DNA of 64,000 nucleotides from Clostridium neonatale (GTDB taxonomy: Bacteria; Bacillota; Clostridia; Clostridiales; Clostridiaceae), in the NCBI RefSeq assembly GCF_001458595.1, contig NZ_LN890328.1, forward strand, positions 2,853,288 to 2,917,287. Direction: 5' to 3'. The notes under the pieces were generated by a model that did no database searches, had not been told where the DNA came from, and worked only from the letters and a program-made list of their open reading frames with translations. Position numbers and translations under genes: made by a program. How positions within the stretch are numbered: position 1 is the first letter of the stretch; the number at the start of each line of letters is the position of its first letter. Shown piece by piece: positions 1 through 9,081 of this stretch.

Positions 1-320
1 TATCCACTTAACACTGTAGCTACTATTACTGCAATTAATGTACCTTGGGCTTCTTTTATTTTTCCCCCTTGTATCTTAGATGATATAAGCATAGCAATTC
101 CAACTGATATCGCCATATCAATCCAGACACTTCCACTTTGCTTTATTAATGAATTCTCTATGCCATGATTTAATACCCACATAGTTCCTGGTATGATTAA
201 AGCAGCTATAAATCCTCCAGGTGATCCTAATTTATCTACAAATTTTCTCCAAAATAATATTACTAATATTCCAAATATTGCACTTCCAAATATAGTTGAT
301 AATACTTCCCCATAAGTCAT
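1..320 (-). CDS. Small integral membrane protein, Lin0368-like (partial, runs off window)
   Basis: About 106 codons are visible; the C-terminus lies beyond the window edge. The ATG (318-320) follows the TAA of the upstream gene with no spacing, so the two are probably translationally coupled. Hydrophobic helices surround a GTMWVLNH motif that matches GSMWYINH in the upstream protein, so the two are diverged paralogues. They resemble the paired Listeria Lin0368-type proteins annotated as putative glycerol transporter subunits. That family call rests on my memory of the motif; the substrate is not shown by the sequence. Confidence 0.5.
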   Translation of the reverse strand, partial: MTYGEVLSTIFGSAIFGILVILFWRKFVDKLGSPGGFIAALIIPGTMWVLNHGIENSLIKQSGSVWIDMAISVGIAMLISSKIQGGKIKEAQGTLIAVIVATVLSG

Positions 321-692
321 TTAAGATTCACCTGTCTTTTTATTTTTTTGTATGCATCCACCAACTATTCCAGCTATTATTCCACCAATAGATACACAAA
401 TTAATGTAGGAAATGAGCTTTTAAGACTACTGATTCCATTAAGTATAATATCTCTAGTTATTAGAGACAGTCCTACAACAACTCCCATATCAATAAATAC
501 TGCATTTTCCTTATTTTTTGTTAACCCTAAATAGTGATTTATATACCACATACTTCCTGTGAGAGTCAAAGCTGAAATCCAGCCACCCTTGGCTCCAAAT
601 ATGTTTACAAATATTCTCCATCCACCATTTATCACAATTGCTGCAGTTGAAAGGCCTATTACACTTTTAATAAAAGATTTTACATCTTTCAT
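321..692 (-). CDS. Small integral membrane protein, Lin0368-like putative glycerol transporter subunit
   Basis: 123 residues with about four hydrophobic segments and a GGW..A....GSMWYINHYLGL core typical of the Lin0368-like group. A GGGGGG ribosome site lies just upstream of the ATG. Its stop codon abuts the start of the next gene, forming a two-gene unit of like proteins that probably assemble together in the membrane. Glycerol transport is only a family-level suggestion; no glycerol or dihydroxyacetone kinase is visible inside the window. Confidence 0.5.
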   Translation of the reverse strand: MKDVKSFIKSVIGLSTAAIVINGGWRIFVNIFGAKGGWISALTLTGSMWYINHYLGLTKNKENAVFIDMGVVVGLSLITRDIILNGISSLKSSFPTLICVSIGGIIAGIVGGCIQKNKKTGES

Positions 693-1124
693 TTTAATCC
701 CCCCATAACTTCAAATTGCACTATTAATTACCTAACTTTACTATAACATAATGGACTTCCTTTTTCTCATCAATTCAAGTTTTAGTAACATATAATTAGA
801 AGTAGTCATTTGTTTTTTTCTATAACGTATTGTTTTAGTATTGATTCCCAAAATAATATCTATTATAAATTGTAAGTATACTTTTTAGATATAAGTATAT
901 TTAAAACACTTAATTTCAATACTTATTTATTTTTAATATATATGTTTCAATAATAAAATTTCATTTAATATGTTTACAGGCTAAGTAAATACCAGCATAC
1001 AAAATGTATAAAAGTAATTGCAACATATATATAATTTTCAGGAAATTCAGTACTTAAATTATAAAAGACCACTAATTCAAAATTAGTAGTCTTTTATAAT
1101 TTAGTTAATAAATACAAATATTTA
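693..1124. other. Intergenic, AT-rich, only a terminator recognised
   Basis: This 432-base stretch separates the membrane-protein pair from the repeat protein gene. It holds the terminator at 1056-1102 and the upstream region of the pair. I see no open frame with coding character or RNA gene in the rest. Confidence 0.6.
1056..1102 (-). terminator. Intrinsic terminator of the 1125-3302 gene
   Basis: Near-perfect 21-bp inverted repeat (AAATTATAAAAGACCACTAAT and its complement) around a 5-base loop, 23 bases past the stop codon. AT-rich arms supply a U-run on either strand. Confidence 0.75.
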
Positions 1125-3302
1125 TCAACCTATTTCTTCAGTTGTTTCAAATTCATATACTATTCTTTCACCATTAACTGTTAATATTATTTGGTGCTTA
1201 CCTTTATTAATTTTTACTCCATTGTTAATCGTCATTCTAATAACATCACTAAAACCATCCGGATTATTAGGAGATTCAGTTGTAAAGTTTGCCTTTCCAC
1301 TAAGATTTGTTATTTCTTTACTTGTTATATCATAGAAAATATCTACAACTTTATTTAATTTAAATTCAACATATGGTCTTCCTCTGTCATCTGTATTTAC
1401 TTCTGCATCTATTATTTTCAGCTTTTCTTCTTCTGGTTTATTTTCTTCTTCTTTATACTCTGGAATTTTTATATATTCAAAGTATAATGATCTATTTTTA
1501 TATTCATCTTCTGTCGCCCAAGCAATATATTTTCCATCTGCAATATCTTTATCTTCTATATTAATTATATTTGTACCATAACTAATATCTTCCTTAGTTC
1601 CATTTTCATAAATATCACTCGGATCTTTTACACTTGTATCTTCTGAAACATGATCTAATATAGAGTAATATATTGTACCACCTTCATCAAATCTAAGTTC
1701 TAATTGTACAGCATCCTCTGTTGTTCTAGAAATTGAACTTCTTAAAGTATTAGGCGCAGATAAATCTACATAAAAGTCTTTTTCTACAGTAGTGCCATCC
1801 TCTAAAGTTATTATTCCTGTAAATGAAGTCTTATCAAAAGGAATGTGTCCTGATTTCATGTATACATTATAAGTTTTATTATCTTTTGTTTCAACATTCC
1901 CTAATGTCAAAGTTCCTTTTGGACATGTAACTACAAAATTCTCTATGTTAAGTGGCTTATCTGTAGCTTTATTAAGTTCAAATGTAAACCAATATTTTGA
2001 GGCAAAAACATCACCTGGAATTATTTCTTTATTAGGCTTTATATCCTCTATTTGAATTTCAGAACTTTGAGAGTCAGAAATTACTTCTGAACTTATAGTT
2101 TCAGTTTTTATCGGTGTAACTTTTCCCTCTACATCTTGAGCTACATATTGTATTGTATATGAGCGACCTTTTTCTAAATTTGATATATCAACTTTATTGC
2201 TTCCAACCTTCATTTTTGATTGTGATCCTAAATCTAATATATCATTAACAGTCAAATTAGCATTTGATGAAAAGAAGCTTCTGCTTGGCTTGTCTTCAGT
2301 TAAAACATAATAGAATATTCCTTCTGCATCAGAAATATAACTTAAATCTGCTACATCATCACTTAATCTTCTAACCTTTTGATTTGTTATTAATGGACAA
2401 TCATATTTACTTTCAAAATCTTTATCTATAGTCTTTCCTGATGGTAATGTAATATGTAATGTATATATTTTATCATCATAATAAGCAGTTTTTAAAGTAT
2501 ACACTTTATTCTTATCTTTTCCTGTTGGAGTTTCAACACTAAAAATTGTCATATCATTAAAGCCTGGGCATGATATAGCAAATGCTTCTTTATCTAGAGT
2601 TTTAGATGTTGCATTATTTAAGTAAACTTTTATAACTCCATTTGTTACAGTTTCGATCTTATCAATTTTTGTAGTTTTGGGCTTACTTGAGCTTGAACTA
2701 CTTGATGAACTTGAACCACTTGATGAGCTTGAAGTACTTGATGAAGTATTATCTGAGTTGCTTGTACTATTAGATGCATCTCCATTCACATTATTGGTAC
2801 TTTCTTTAATGAAACCAGATTCGTCTTTAGTAAATACTTTGCCCACTTTCGGTTCTTCATTACTTATGTTCTTTCCACTCTCATCAAAAGTATAAATCCT
2901 ACCATCTATCATTACATTTCCTTTTAACATGGCACCATTATTCGCTAAGCAATATATATTTCCATCTACTTCTACTGTACCAGTCTGCATAGCACCATTT
3001 TGATTTGTAAAATACCAAGTACCATTATCATTAATCCATCCAGTTTTCATAGCACCATCTTGACTTGCAAAATACCAAGTTCCATTATCATTTATCCATC
3101 CAGTCTGCATATATCCTGTACTTGGATTAAAATAATACCAGTTATTATTTATATTTCTCCAACCCACAGACCATGAACCACCTTCTGTATTCCACCATCC
3201 ATTAGAATCTTGTTTCCATTCTGCATTTGCACTAATTGGCATTAAAACTGTACTAACCATTATAGACATTGCAATAATTCTTTTTAAAAAGTCTCTTTTC
3301 AT
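1125..3302 (-). CDS. Secreted surface protein: N-terminal choline-binding-type repeats, Ser linker, Ig-like C-terminal region
   Basis: 725 residues. Signal peptide 1-27 (MKRDFLKR, hydrophobic core, SANA). About six GW/WYY repeats occupy roughly residues 28-150 (e.g. GWINDNGTWYFASQDGAMKT), followed by a Ser-rich linker at about 170-215 and three beta-rich segments of about 100-150 residues each. Repeats at the N-terminus and a long extracellular region at the C-terminus is the reverse of most of its relatives here. No catalytic motif is visible, so an adhesin or structural surface protein is likely. Wall anchoring would be non-covalent, through the repeats. Confidence 0.75.
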   Translation of the reverse strand: MKRDFLKRIIAMSIMVSTVLMPISANAEWKQDSNGWWNTEGGSWSVGWRNINNNWYYFNPSTGYMQTGWINDNGTWYFASQDGAMKTGWINDNGTWYFTNQNGAMQTGTVEVDGNIYCLANNGAMLKGNVMIDGRIYTFDESGKNISNEEPKVGKVFTKDESGFIKESTNNVNGDASNSTSNSDNTSSSTSSSSSGSSSSSSSSSSKPKTTKIDKIETVTNGVIKVYLNNATSKTLDKEAFAISCPGFNDMTIFSVETPTGKDKNKVYTLKTAYYDDKIYTLHITLPSGKTIDKDFESKYDCPLITNQKVRRLSDDVADLSYISDAEGIFYYVLTEDKPSRSFFSSNANLTVNDILDLGSQSKMKVGSNKVDISNLEKGRSYTIQYVAQDVEGKVTPIKTETISSEVISDSQSSEIQIEDIKPNKEIIPGDVFASKYWFTFELNKATDKPLNIENFVVTCPKGTLTLGNVETKDNKTYNVYMKSGHIPFDKTSFTGIITLEDGTTVEKDFYVDLSAPNTLRSSISRTTEDAVQLELRFDEGGTIYYSILDHVSEDTSVKDPSDIYENGTKEDISYGTNIINIEDKDIADGKYIAWATEDEYKNRSLYFEYIKIPEYKEEENKPEEEKLKIIDAEVNTDDRGRPYVEFKLNKVVDIFYDITSKEITNLSGKANFTTESPNNPDGFSDVIRMTINNGVKINKGKHQIILTVNGERIVYEFETTEEIG

Positions 3303-3681
3303 AAGTTTTATATTTTCCCTTTCTGCTTTAGTATTATTTTAAACATTAACCAATTTAACATATCTTTTTCTATATATTAACATTTATTCGTTTTATAATA
3401 TTAGATTACTATGTATTTTTACTTTTTTCAATAATTTTCCCCTATTTTTTTATAATAATTGTATATTTTATTTTTAAAATATATGTTTTAATTTATGATT
3501 TACATTAAATCCTTTTATTTCCATTGAATGTTTTAACAATACTAATTAAAACTTATATATAACTCATACTATTAATACAACTTTAAATATAAGTTTAATT
3601 CTTAAAAAATACATTTAATCTTCAGAATTAATCTTAAAGAAATAGATTAAACTAATTAAATAATTTTTTAAAAATGATTAT

Positions 3682-3727
3682 GGACCTGGCTAAAAATAGA
3701 AATATAATTTCTGTTTTAGCCAGGTCC
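3682..3727 (-). terminator. Terminator of the GH1 gene
   Basis: 14-bp arms GGACCTGGCTAAAA and its complement, 20 bases past the GH1 stop. The remainder of the 444-base gap (3303-3746) is AT-rich upstream sequence of the 1125-3302 gene with no other feature I can support. Confidence 0.8.
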
Positions 3728-3746
3728 ACAATCCTTTTAAATATTA

Positions 3747-5159
3747 TTATAACTCTTTTCCATTTGTTGAGATTACATTCTTATACCAGAAGAAACTCTT
3801 CTTTCTTATTCTTCTTAAATCCTTAAGATCAAATTCATCTCTGTTAACATATATAAATCCGTATCTCTTTTTGAATCCTTCATGGGTACTTATTAAATCA
3901 ATAGCTGACCAAGGGCAGTATCCAATTAAATCGACTCCATCAGATATAGCTAATTGCGCCTGTTCTATGTGCTTTCTTAAGTATTCAATTCTGTAATCAT
4001 CATTTATAGTATCATTTTCTTCAAGTTTATCATAAGCACCTAATCCATTTTCAGTTATAATTATTGGAAGTGCATATCTTTCATAAACTTCTCTTAATGT
4101 ATTTCTAAATCCTACAGGATCTATTTCCCATCCAAATTCAGTCTTTTGTAAATTTGGATTAGATACGCCTTTAAATACTCCACTTTCACCATGTCCACTT
4201 TGTTGATCTCCACCAGATCTTTCATTAGCTATTTCTCCAGGAAATTCCTCTACTGTAGCAGTATTATAATAATTAAATGCTATAAAATCTGGTTTACCAC
4301 TTCTTAAAGCTTCCATATCTCCTTCTTCTATTGTTGGTTCTATTCCTTTTTCAACCATGTAGCTCCAAGCTATTGCATTATATCTTCCATGTACAGCCAT
4401 ATCTAGGTATAACCAATTTCTTATTGCTGAACAATTGCTTGCTGCAAGTATGTCTTCTGGTTTTGAACTTGCTGGATATACAGTACTTATATTTGGTGCA
4501 GGTCCTATTTTACCATTTGGACACATCTCATGACATAGCTTCATAGCTTTTGCTTGAGCTATTAGCATATGATGGTTTTGCTTGTATAATTCCTTTTGAA
4601 CATTATCTGTTTCAATTCCATCAAGTGTTCCAATAACATCACCAACAAGAGTCATCATATTTTGTTCATTTATAGTTAACCAATACTTAACTCTGTCGCC
4701 ATAGTTCTCGAACATAACTTTTGCAAAATTCACAAATGCATCAATAGTTTCTCTATTTGACCATCCACCTTTTGTTTGAAGTGCTGCTGGTAAATCAAAA
4801 TGATACATTGTAACTATTGGCTGTATATCGTATTTTAAACATTCATCTATTAAATTGCTATAGAATTCTATTCCTTGTGAATTTATTTCTCCAACTCCAT
4901 TCGGAATAAGTCTTGACCATGAAATTGAAAATCTATAAGCTTTAAATCCCATTTCTGCAAATAAAGCTATATCTTCTTTATAATGATGATAATGGTCACT
5001 TGAAACCTTAAAGTCTGGTGTTCCTTCTGGTATTTCTTTTATATCCTGCACAGAAGGACCTTTTCCATATTCTAAAGATGCTCCTTCAACCTGATAAGCT
5101 GATGTTGATGCTCCCCATAAAAAGTTTTTAGGAAATTCTTTTAATTTTTTATGAAACAT
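3747..5159 (-). CDS. bglA: GH1 6-phospho-beta-glucosidase
   Basis: 470 residues, normal family length. The acid/base Glu is E165 in TINEQN and the nucleophile E370 in IITENG. The 6-phosphate pocket signature is present as S424, K431 and Y433 in STHEGFKKRYG (S-x6-K-x-Y), so the substrate should be a PTS-imported phosphorylated beta-glucoside rather than free sugar. No signal peptide, cytoplasmic. It lies downstream of a PTS IIB gene but behind a terminator, with its own candidate sigma-54 promoter at 5221-5238. Cellobiose-6-P or an aryl-glucoside-6-P are both possible. Confidence 0.93.
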   Translation of the reverse strand: MFHKKLKEFPKNFLWGASTSAYQVEGASLEYGKGPSVQDIKEIPEGTPDFKVSSDHYHHYKEDIALFAEMGFKAYRFSISWSRLIPNGVGEINSQGIEFYSNLIDECLKYDIQPIVTMYHFDLPAALQTKGGWSNRETIDAFVNFAKVMFENYGDRVKYWLTINEQNMMTLVGDVIGTLDGIETDNVQKELYKQNHHMLIAQAKAMKLCHEMCPNGKIGPAPNISTVYPASSKPEDILAASNCSAIRNWLYLDMAVHGRYNAIAWSYMVEKGIEPTIEEGDMEALRSGKPDFIAFNYYNTATVEEFPGEIANERSGGDQQSGHGESGVFKGVSNPNLQKTEFGWEIDPVGFRNTLREVYERYALPIIITENGLGAYDKLEENDTINDDYRIEYLRKHIEQAQLAISDGVDLIGYCPWSAIDLISTHEGFKKRYGFIYVNRDEFDLKDLRRIRKKSFFWYKNVISTNGKEL

Positions 5160-5220
5160 AAAAACAACTCCATTCTTAATTAATATACTTATTTAGTTGA
5201 TTTGATTATACCATCTAATA

Positions 5221-5238
5221 AATAAGAATTGTGCCATA
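5221..5238 (-). promoter_or_regulatory. Candidate (imperfect) sigma-54 promoter of the GH1 gene
   Basis: On the minus strand TATGGCACAATTCTTATT: a good -24 TGGCAC with TTATT where the -12 box should read TTGCW. It lies about 60 bases before the GH1 start. An inverted repeat TGATAAAAC...GTTTTATCA at 5283-5305 sits upstream. Confidence 0.4.
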
Positions 5239-5322
5239 TACCTTGTTTAGTGACATCTTACAGATTTATGTTATTTGTTTTATGATAAAACACTACGTTT
5301 TATCACTTTGCATATATAAAGT

Positions 5323-5360
5323 AAAAGAGGAATTATATTTTTAAAATATAATTCCCTTTT
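5323..5360 (-). terminator. Terminator after the first PTS IIB gene
   Basis: Hairpin with arms GGAATTATATTTT and complement, flanked by A- and T-runs, 48 bases past the IIB stop. It separates IIB from GH1. Confidence 0.7.
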
Positions 5361-5407
5361 TACTTGAATTTTATAATAATAGTAAAGTATCAATAATAAT
5401 TTACTTA

Positions 5408-5716
5408 TTATTTGCCTGCCAATTTTAAAGCGAAGTCTAAAACTTTTTCACCATTCATCATTCCATAGTCAACCATTGGAATAACATCTACTGGAACCCC
5501 CTTAGGTCCACATATTTCTTTAGCCGACGCCAATCTGTACCCAACTTGTGGTCCAAGTAATGCTACATCTACGCCATCTAAATTTGCATGCATTTGGCTT
5601 TCTGGGAATGCCACTATATCTGCTTCAAGTCCTCTTTTGCTAGCTGCATCCTTCATCTTATTTACTAACAAACTTGTTGACATTCCTGCTGCACAAAATA
5701 GTCTAATTGTTACCAT
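5408..5716 (-). CDS. celA: PTS lactose/cellobiose-family IIB component (copy 1)
   Basis: 102 residues from the ATG at 5716. That start is preferred over the ATG nine bases upstream because AGGAG directly abuts the upstream ATG. The phosphorylated Cys is C8 in RLFCAAGMSTS, the standard IIB loop. By eye it matches the IIB at 10663-10971 at 90 of 102 residues, a recent duplication or conversion. It is transcribed from a strong sigma-54 promoter and sits just ahead of GH1, giving a IIB-hydrolase pair without its own IIA or IIC. It presumably shares the IIC at 9082-10389. Confidence 0.93.
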   Translation of the reverse strand: MVTIRLFCAAGMSTSLLVNKMKDAASKRGLEADIVAFPESQMHANLDGVDVALLGPQVGYRLASAKEICGPKGVPVDVIPMVDYGMMNGEKVLDFALKLAGK

Positions 5717-5813
5717 AAAAATCATCTCCTATAATATAAGTTATCGTTTATATTTATTAAAACGTTTAAATTTGAATTTTAAATTGTTTTGTTTTATCCT
5801 ATACTATATTATA

Positions 5814-5831
5814 TAGCAATATGCGTGCCAA
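5814..5831 (-). promoter_or_regulatory. Sigma-54 (-24/-12) promoter of PTS IIB copy 1
   Basis: Minus strand TTGGCACGCATATTGCTA, an essentially perfect TTGGCACG-N4-TTGCW sigma-54 site, about 100 bases before the IIB start. A LevR-type sigma-54 activator is encoded nearby at 11964-14651. Confidence 0.88.
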
Positions 5832-5940
5832 CTTTATATAAAATCATTATTTTTTCTTTATCCCCTATATTTCTAGGCTTACATCTATTGAACTTCATTA
5901 TTTGTTCTATTCAATGTGTTTTGTTTTAAATAAAAAAAAC

Positions 5941-5963
5941 GAAACACAGCATATATGTGTTTC
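5941..5963 (-). promoter_or_regulatory. Inverted repeat upstream of the sigma-54 promoter: candidate activator site or terminator
   Basis: GAAACACA/TGTGTTTC arms around 7 bases, about 110-130 bases upstream of the -24/-12 site, the usual distance for an enhancer. A T-run follows on the minus strand, so it could instead be a second terminator for GH4. The 13-mer CATATATGTGTTT recurs upstream of the other sigma-54 promoter at about 11568-11585. Confidence 0.4.
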
Positions 5964-5980
5964 ATTTTTTATAAAAAAGA

Positions 5981-6027
5981 ATAGGTAGCTATCTTATGAA
6001 ATAATATCATAAAAAGTGGCTACCTAT
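5981..6027 (-). terminator. Terminator of the GH4 gene
   Basis: Arms ATAGGTAGC / GCTACCTAT with an inner TTATGA/TCATAA pairing, followed on the minus strand by a T-rich run. It lies 80 bases past the GH4 stop. Confidence 0.75.
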
Positions 6028-6107
6028 GCTTTTTATATAAATTTTATATTATAGGGCTTACTTATAAAAAAGTATTTATATGATAAATACACATTGTCTA
6101 TTCTAAA

Positions 6108-7466
6108 TTATTTATTTTCAATTTCTGCTATTTTATCTGCAAATTGTGGTAAGTGTTTTTTATGTGCAACTAGCATTTCATCTAATAATTCTTTTGCTAT
6201 TTCACCACTTGGTACTAATGGATTAATTGTGAATGCTTGAAGTGCTCTTTCATAGTTTCCTGTAACGGCTGCAGATATAGTTAATTCTTCCATAGCTTTC
6301 ATCACTTGAACCATTCCTCTTGGTGCTGAATCAAAATTTCCCCAGTTAATTGGTTGTGGACCGCTTGAAGTAATTATACTTGAAACTTCGACAATTGATT
6401 CATATGGTAAATCATGAATAGCACCATTATTCTTTGTACTTACTACCATGTTTGTCTTCTTATCATTTAATATTGAAGCTATAAGCTCACAAGCTGCATC
6501 ACTATAATGTGTTCCACCTCTTTTGGTTAGCTGTTCTGGTTTATAATCTAAACTAGGATCCTTATATAATTCAAATAATTCAGCTTCGGTTCTCTTAACA
6601 ACCTCTGCTCTTGTTTCACCATTCTTATATTCTTCAAGTTCATCTTTTAACATATCGTCTGTAATATAGTAATATCTATGATATGGACATGGTAGTATAC
6701 CTAAATCTTTAACTTGTTCATAATTGAATTTAATATCTTTTATATTTGCTACACCAGAATCTTCTTGTTCTTGCTTTTGATCTGGATCATACAATTTTCC
6801 TATTAATTCTTCAGTTATTTCATTTCCTTCTTTATCCCAAACTCTGTGCCAATGGAAATGATTTAATCCCGCAAATTTAAATGTTAAATCTTCTGTATTC
6901 TTATTTAAAACTTCTGCACATCTATGTATACAGTTTATTGGAACATTGCACAAACCTACAGTCTTCTCCCATCCACCGTATTTAATGGCAGCTTCTGTAA
7001 CCATTCCTGATGGATTAGTAAAGTTTACAAGCCATGCATCTGGGCATAATTCTCTCATATCATCAATGATATCTAGTATTACTGGAATTGTTCTGAATGC
7101 CTTAAACATACCTCCTGCCCCATTTGTTTCCTGGCCAATTATTCCATGACTTAAAGGTATTCTTTCATCCTTTATTCTTGCATCTAAAAGACCCACTCTA
7201 AATTGAGTAGTAACAAAATCAGCACCTTTTAATGCATCTCTTCTGTCTAGAGTTAATACTACTTTCCAATCAAGACCTGCTGCCTTAACCATTCTTTGAG
7301 CCATTGCTCCTACTATTTCTAATTTTTCTCTACCTTCTTCTATATCTACAAGCCATATTTCATTAATAGGGAGTTCATCTTTTCTCTTTATAAAACCTTC
7401 AATTAATTCTGGAGTGTAACTTGATCCTCCACCTATAGTAACTATTTTAATTTTATCCTTTATCAT
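6108..7466 (-). CDS. licH: GH4 NAD-dependent 6-phospho-beta-glucosidase
   Basis: 452 residues from the ATG at 7466, chosen because GAAGGGGGA sits just upstream; an in-frame ATG 33 bases earlier lacks a site. The N-terminal Rossmann loop is VTIGGGSSYTPEL. The metal-binding Cys is in NVPINC (about residue 190) and the His in GLNHFHWH. GH4 enzymes use NAD+ and Mn2+ and cleave by redox elimination. It gives the locus a second, mechanistically different hydrolase alongside GH1. Own promoter between 7467 and 7740 is likely, since PstS ends in a terminator; no sigma-54 site was found there. Confidence 0.92.
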   Translation of the reverse strand: MIKDKIKIVTIGGGSSYTPELIEGFIKRKDELPINEIWLVDIEEGREKLEIVGAMAQRMVKAAGLDWKVVLTLDRRDALKGADFVTTQFRVGLLDARIKDERIPLSHGIIGQETNGAGGMFKAFRTIPVILDIIDDMRELCPDAWLVNFTNPSGMVTEAAIKYGGWEKTVGLCNVPINCIHRCAEVLNKNTEDLTFKFAGLNHFHWHRVWDKEGNEITEELIGKLYDPDQKQEQEDSGVANIKDIKFNYEQVKDLGILPCPYHRYYYITDDMLKDELEEYKNGETRAEVVKRTEAELFELYKDPSLDYKPEQLTKRGGTHYSDAACELIASILNDKKTNMVVSTKNNGAIHDLPYESIVEVSSIITSSGPQPINWGNFDSAPRGMVQVMKAMEELTISAAVTGNYERALQAFTINPLVPSGEIAKELLDEMLVAHKKHLPQFADKIAEIENK

Positions 7467-7810
7467 GCTTAAGTCCCCCTTCTTCAATTCACAATTCACG
7501 ATTTACAATTAAATTTTAAGATTATTAGCTATGCATAGCCTTGTTATACCTTTACATTATCATAATTTTAAAATAATTACTTCTATTTTTACCTTTTAGT
7601 AACACTTACCTTATTGTTGTTATTTGTTATAAAAAAAAACATCCTGTTTTAATCTATATAATAATTGTTTTATCTCTATATAAACTAATTTTCATGAGTA
7701 TGAATAAAAAAGTTATGTATATATAATTTTAGATTAAGCAAAAATAAAGGCCTCATATTCTGCAAAATGAGCAGAATTGAGACCTTTATTTCATACTAAA
7801 CTTCTAATTA
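7467..7810. other. GH4 upstream region plus PstS terminator
   Basis: The gap holds the PstS terminator (7741-7791) and GH4 upstream sequence. A short degenerate repeat of TTCACAATT/TTTACAATT units lies at 7487-7510, resembling AT-rich repeats at 24.4, 61.9 and 63.8 kb. No other gene is seen. Confidence 0.5.
7741..7791 (-). terminator. Terminator of the PstS gene
   Basis: Long hairpin: AAATAAAGGCCTCA..ATTCTGC pairs with GCAGAAT.TGAGACCTTTATTT around an AAAATGA loop, about 20 bases past the stop. Confidence 0.85.
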
Positions 7811-8749
7811 CTATTTAGCTTTTATTTCTGATCCATTTATAAATCCTAAACTTTCTAAACTATCAACATTATCACTGCTTGTAATAAATTCAATGAATTC
7901 TTTTGCTGGAGTAGTTGCTTCTCCTTTTGTATACATATGTCCATATGACCAGAATGGATATGAGCCATCACAGATATTTTTAGTTTCACTAGTTACTCCA
8001 TCTATACTTACTACTTTTAATGCTGATTTAGCTTCATCACTATTCATATAAGCTAGTCCTAAATAACTAATTGCACCGTCATTTGCTTTCATTGCTTCAA
8101 GAACTGCACCATTTGAATCCTGCATTACTCCAAGTGAATCATTTTCTAAAGAAGCATCACCATCTAAAACTGTTTTTTCAAAAGTAGCTCTTGTACCAGA
8201 GCCTGATTTTCTATGAACTATAAATATTTCTTTATCTGGTCCGCCAACTTCCTTCCAGTTAGTAACTTTTCCTGAGAATATATCTTTAATTTGATCTTTA
8301 GTTAAGTTATCAATTCCAAGAGAACTGCTTACTACTATTCCAAAACCTTGTCCCACAACTTGATGATCAACTAATTCCTTAGCTTTATCTGCATCTAATT
8401 TTTCTTCTGCAAATACATCAGAATTTCCTATATTTACACTTCCTTCTGATACTTGAGAAAGTCCTGTACCTGATCCTCCTGCTTGTGCACTTATTTCTAC
8501 ATCTGGATATTTTTCATTAAACTTTTCAATTGATTTTTCCATTAAAGGAAGCAATGCAGATGAACCACTTATTGTTATTGCCCCACTTAACTTTTCTTCC
8601 TTTGGAGTTTCTTGTTGTTCTTGTGCTTGTTTATTGTTATCCCCTTCTTTATTAGCACCATCGCTGCCTCCACATGCAATCATGCTAAATCCCATCATTC
8701 CAACTATTAATGTAGTCAATATTACTTTTAATGATTTCTTTTTCATCAT
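7811..8749 (-). CDS. pstS: PstS-type phosphate-binding lipoprotein (orphan)
   Basis: 312 residues. Lipoprotein signal with lipobox FSMIAC (Cys 26), then a Gln/Glu-rich tether. The phosphate-binding fold shows in ITISGSSALLPL, AGGSGTGLSQV and HRKSGSGTRATFE, the Ser/Thr/Arg contacts of PstS. It would deliver phosphate to a PstCAB permease, but no pstC, pstA or pstB is next to it, which is unusual. It is enclosed by terminators on both sides, so it is monocistronic inside the sugar locus. Upstream TTAACTTTA repeats may be Pho-type boxes. Confidence 0.88.
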   Translation of the reverse strand: MMKKKSLKVILTTLIVGMMGFSMIACGGSDGANKEGDNNKQAQEQQETPKEEKLSGAITISGSSALLPLMEKSIEKFNEKYPDVEISAQAGGSGTGLSQVSEGSVNIGNSDVFAEEKLDADKAKELVDHQVVGQGFGIVVSSSLGIDNLTKDQIKDIFSGKVTNWKEVGGPDKEIFIVHRKSGSGTRATFEKTVLDGDASLENDSLGVMQDSNGAVLEAMKANDGAISYLGLAYMNSDEAKSALKVVSIDGVTSETKNICDGSYPFWSYGHMYTKGEATTPAKEFIEFITSSDNVDSLESLGFINGSEIKAK

Positions 8750-8810
8750 CTTTACCTCATTTCTAAATTTTGAATGATTTAGTTTTTATCTACAGGATTA
8801 ATTTTATCTT

Positions 8811-8849
8811 TGTAAAGTTAATAAATTATTATGGTTATGTTAAAGTTAA
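8811..8849 (-). promoter_or_regulatory. Candidate PhoP-box-like direct repeats before pstS
   Basis: On the minus strand TTAACTTTAAC (8839-8849) and TTAACTTTACA (8811-8821), 28 bases apart, precede the pstS start. The motif resembles TTAACA-type Pho boxes. The spacing is not the usual 11 bases, so this is tentative. Confidence 0.3.
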
Positions 8850-8961
8850 TTTTAGTTTTGTTTTATATTTTTAACATAAGATTTTTCAATCTATCATAGA
8901 ACCAATAAATAAAAATTATAATCAAAAAGAATATTTTAATATTTGAAATAAAACAAATAAA

Positions 8962-8991
8962 AAGACCTTATCCCCAAGAATAAGGCCTCTT
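8962..8991 (-). terminator. Terminator of the PTS IIC gene
   Basis: AAGACCTTAT / ATAAGGCCTCTT hairpin with a T-rich run on the minus strand, about 90 bases past the IIC stop. The surrounding gap (8750-9081) otherwise contains only the pstS promoter region. Confidence 0.75.
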
Positions 8992-9081
8992 ATATATATT
9001 TCATCATTAATATTAATGAAGATATTTATATATTATATAATTTTTTATGTTTGGATTATTTAATATATCTAATTCTAATGC

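Noticed and set aside
5750..5770. AAAACGTTT palindrome as a CcpA (cre) site
   Set aside because: Lacks the TG..CA ends of the cre consensus; may be chance in AT-rich sequence.
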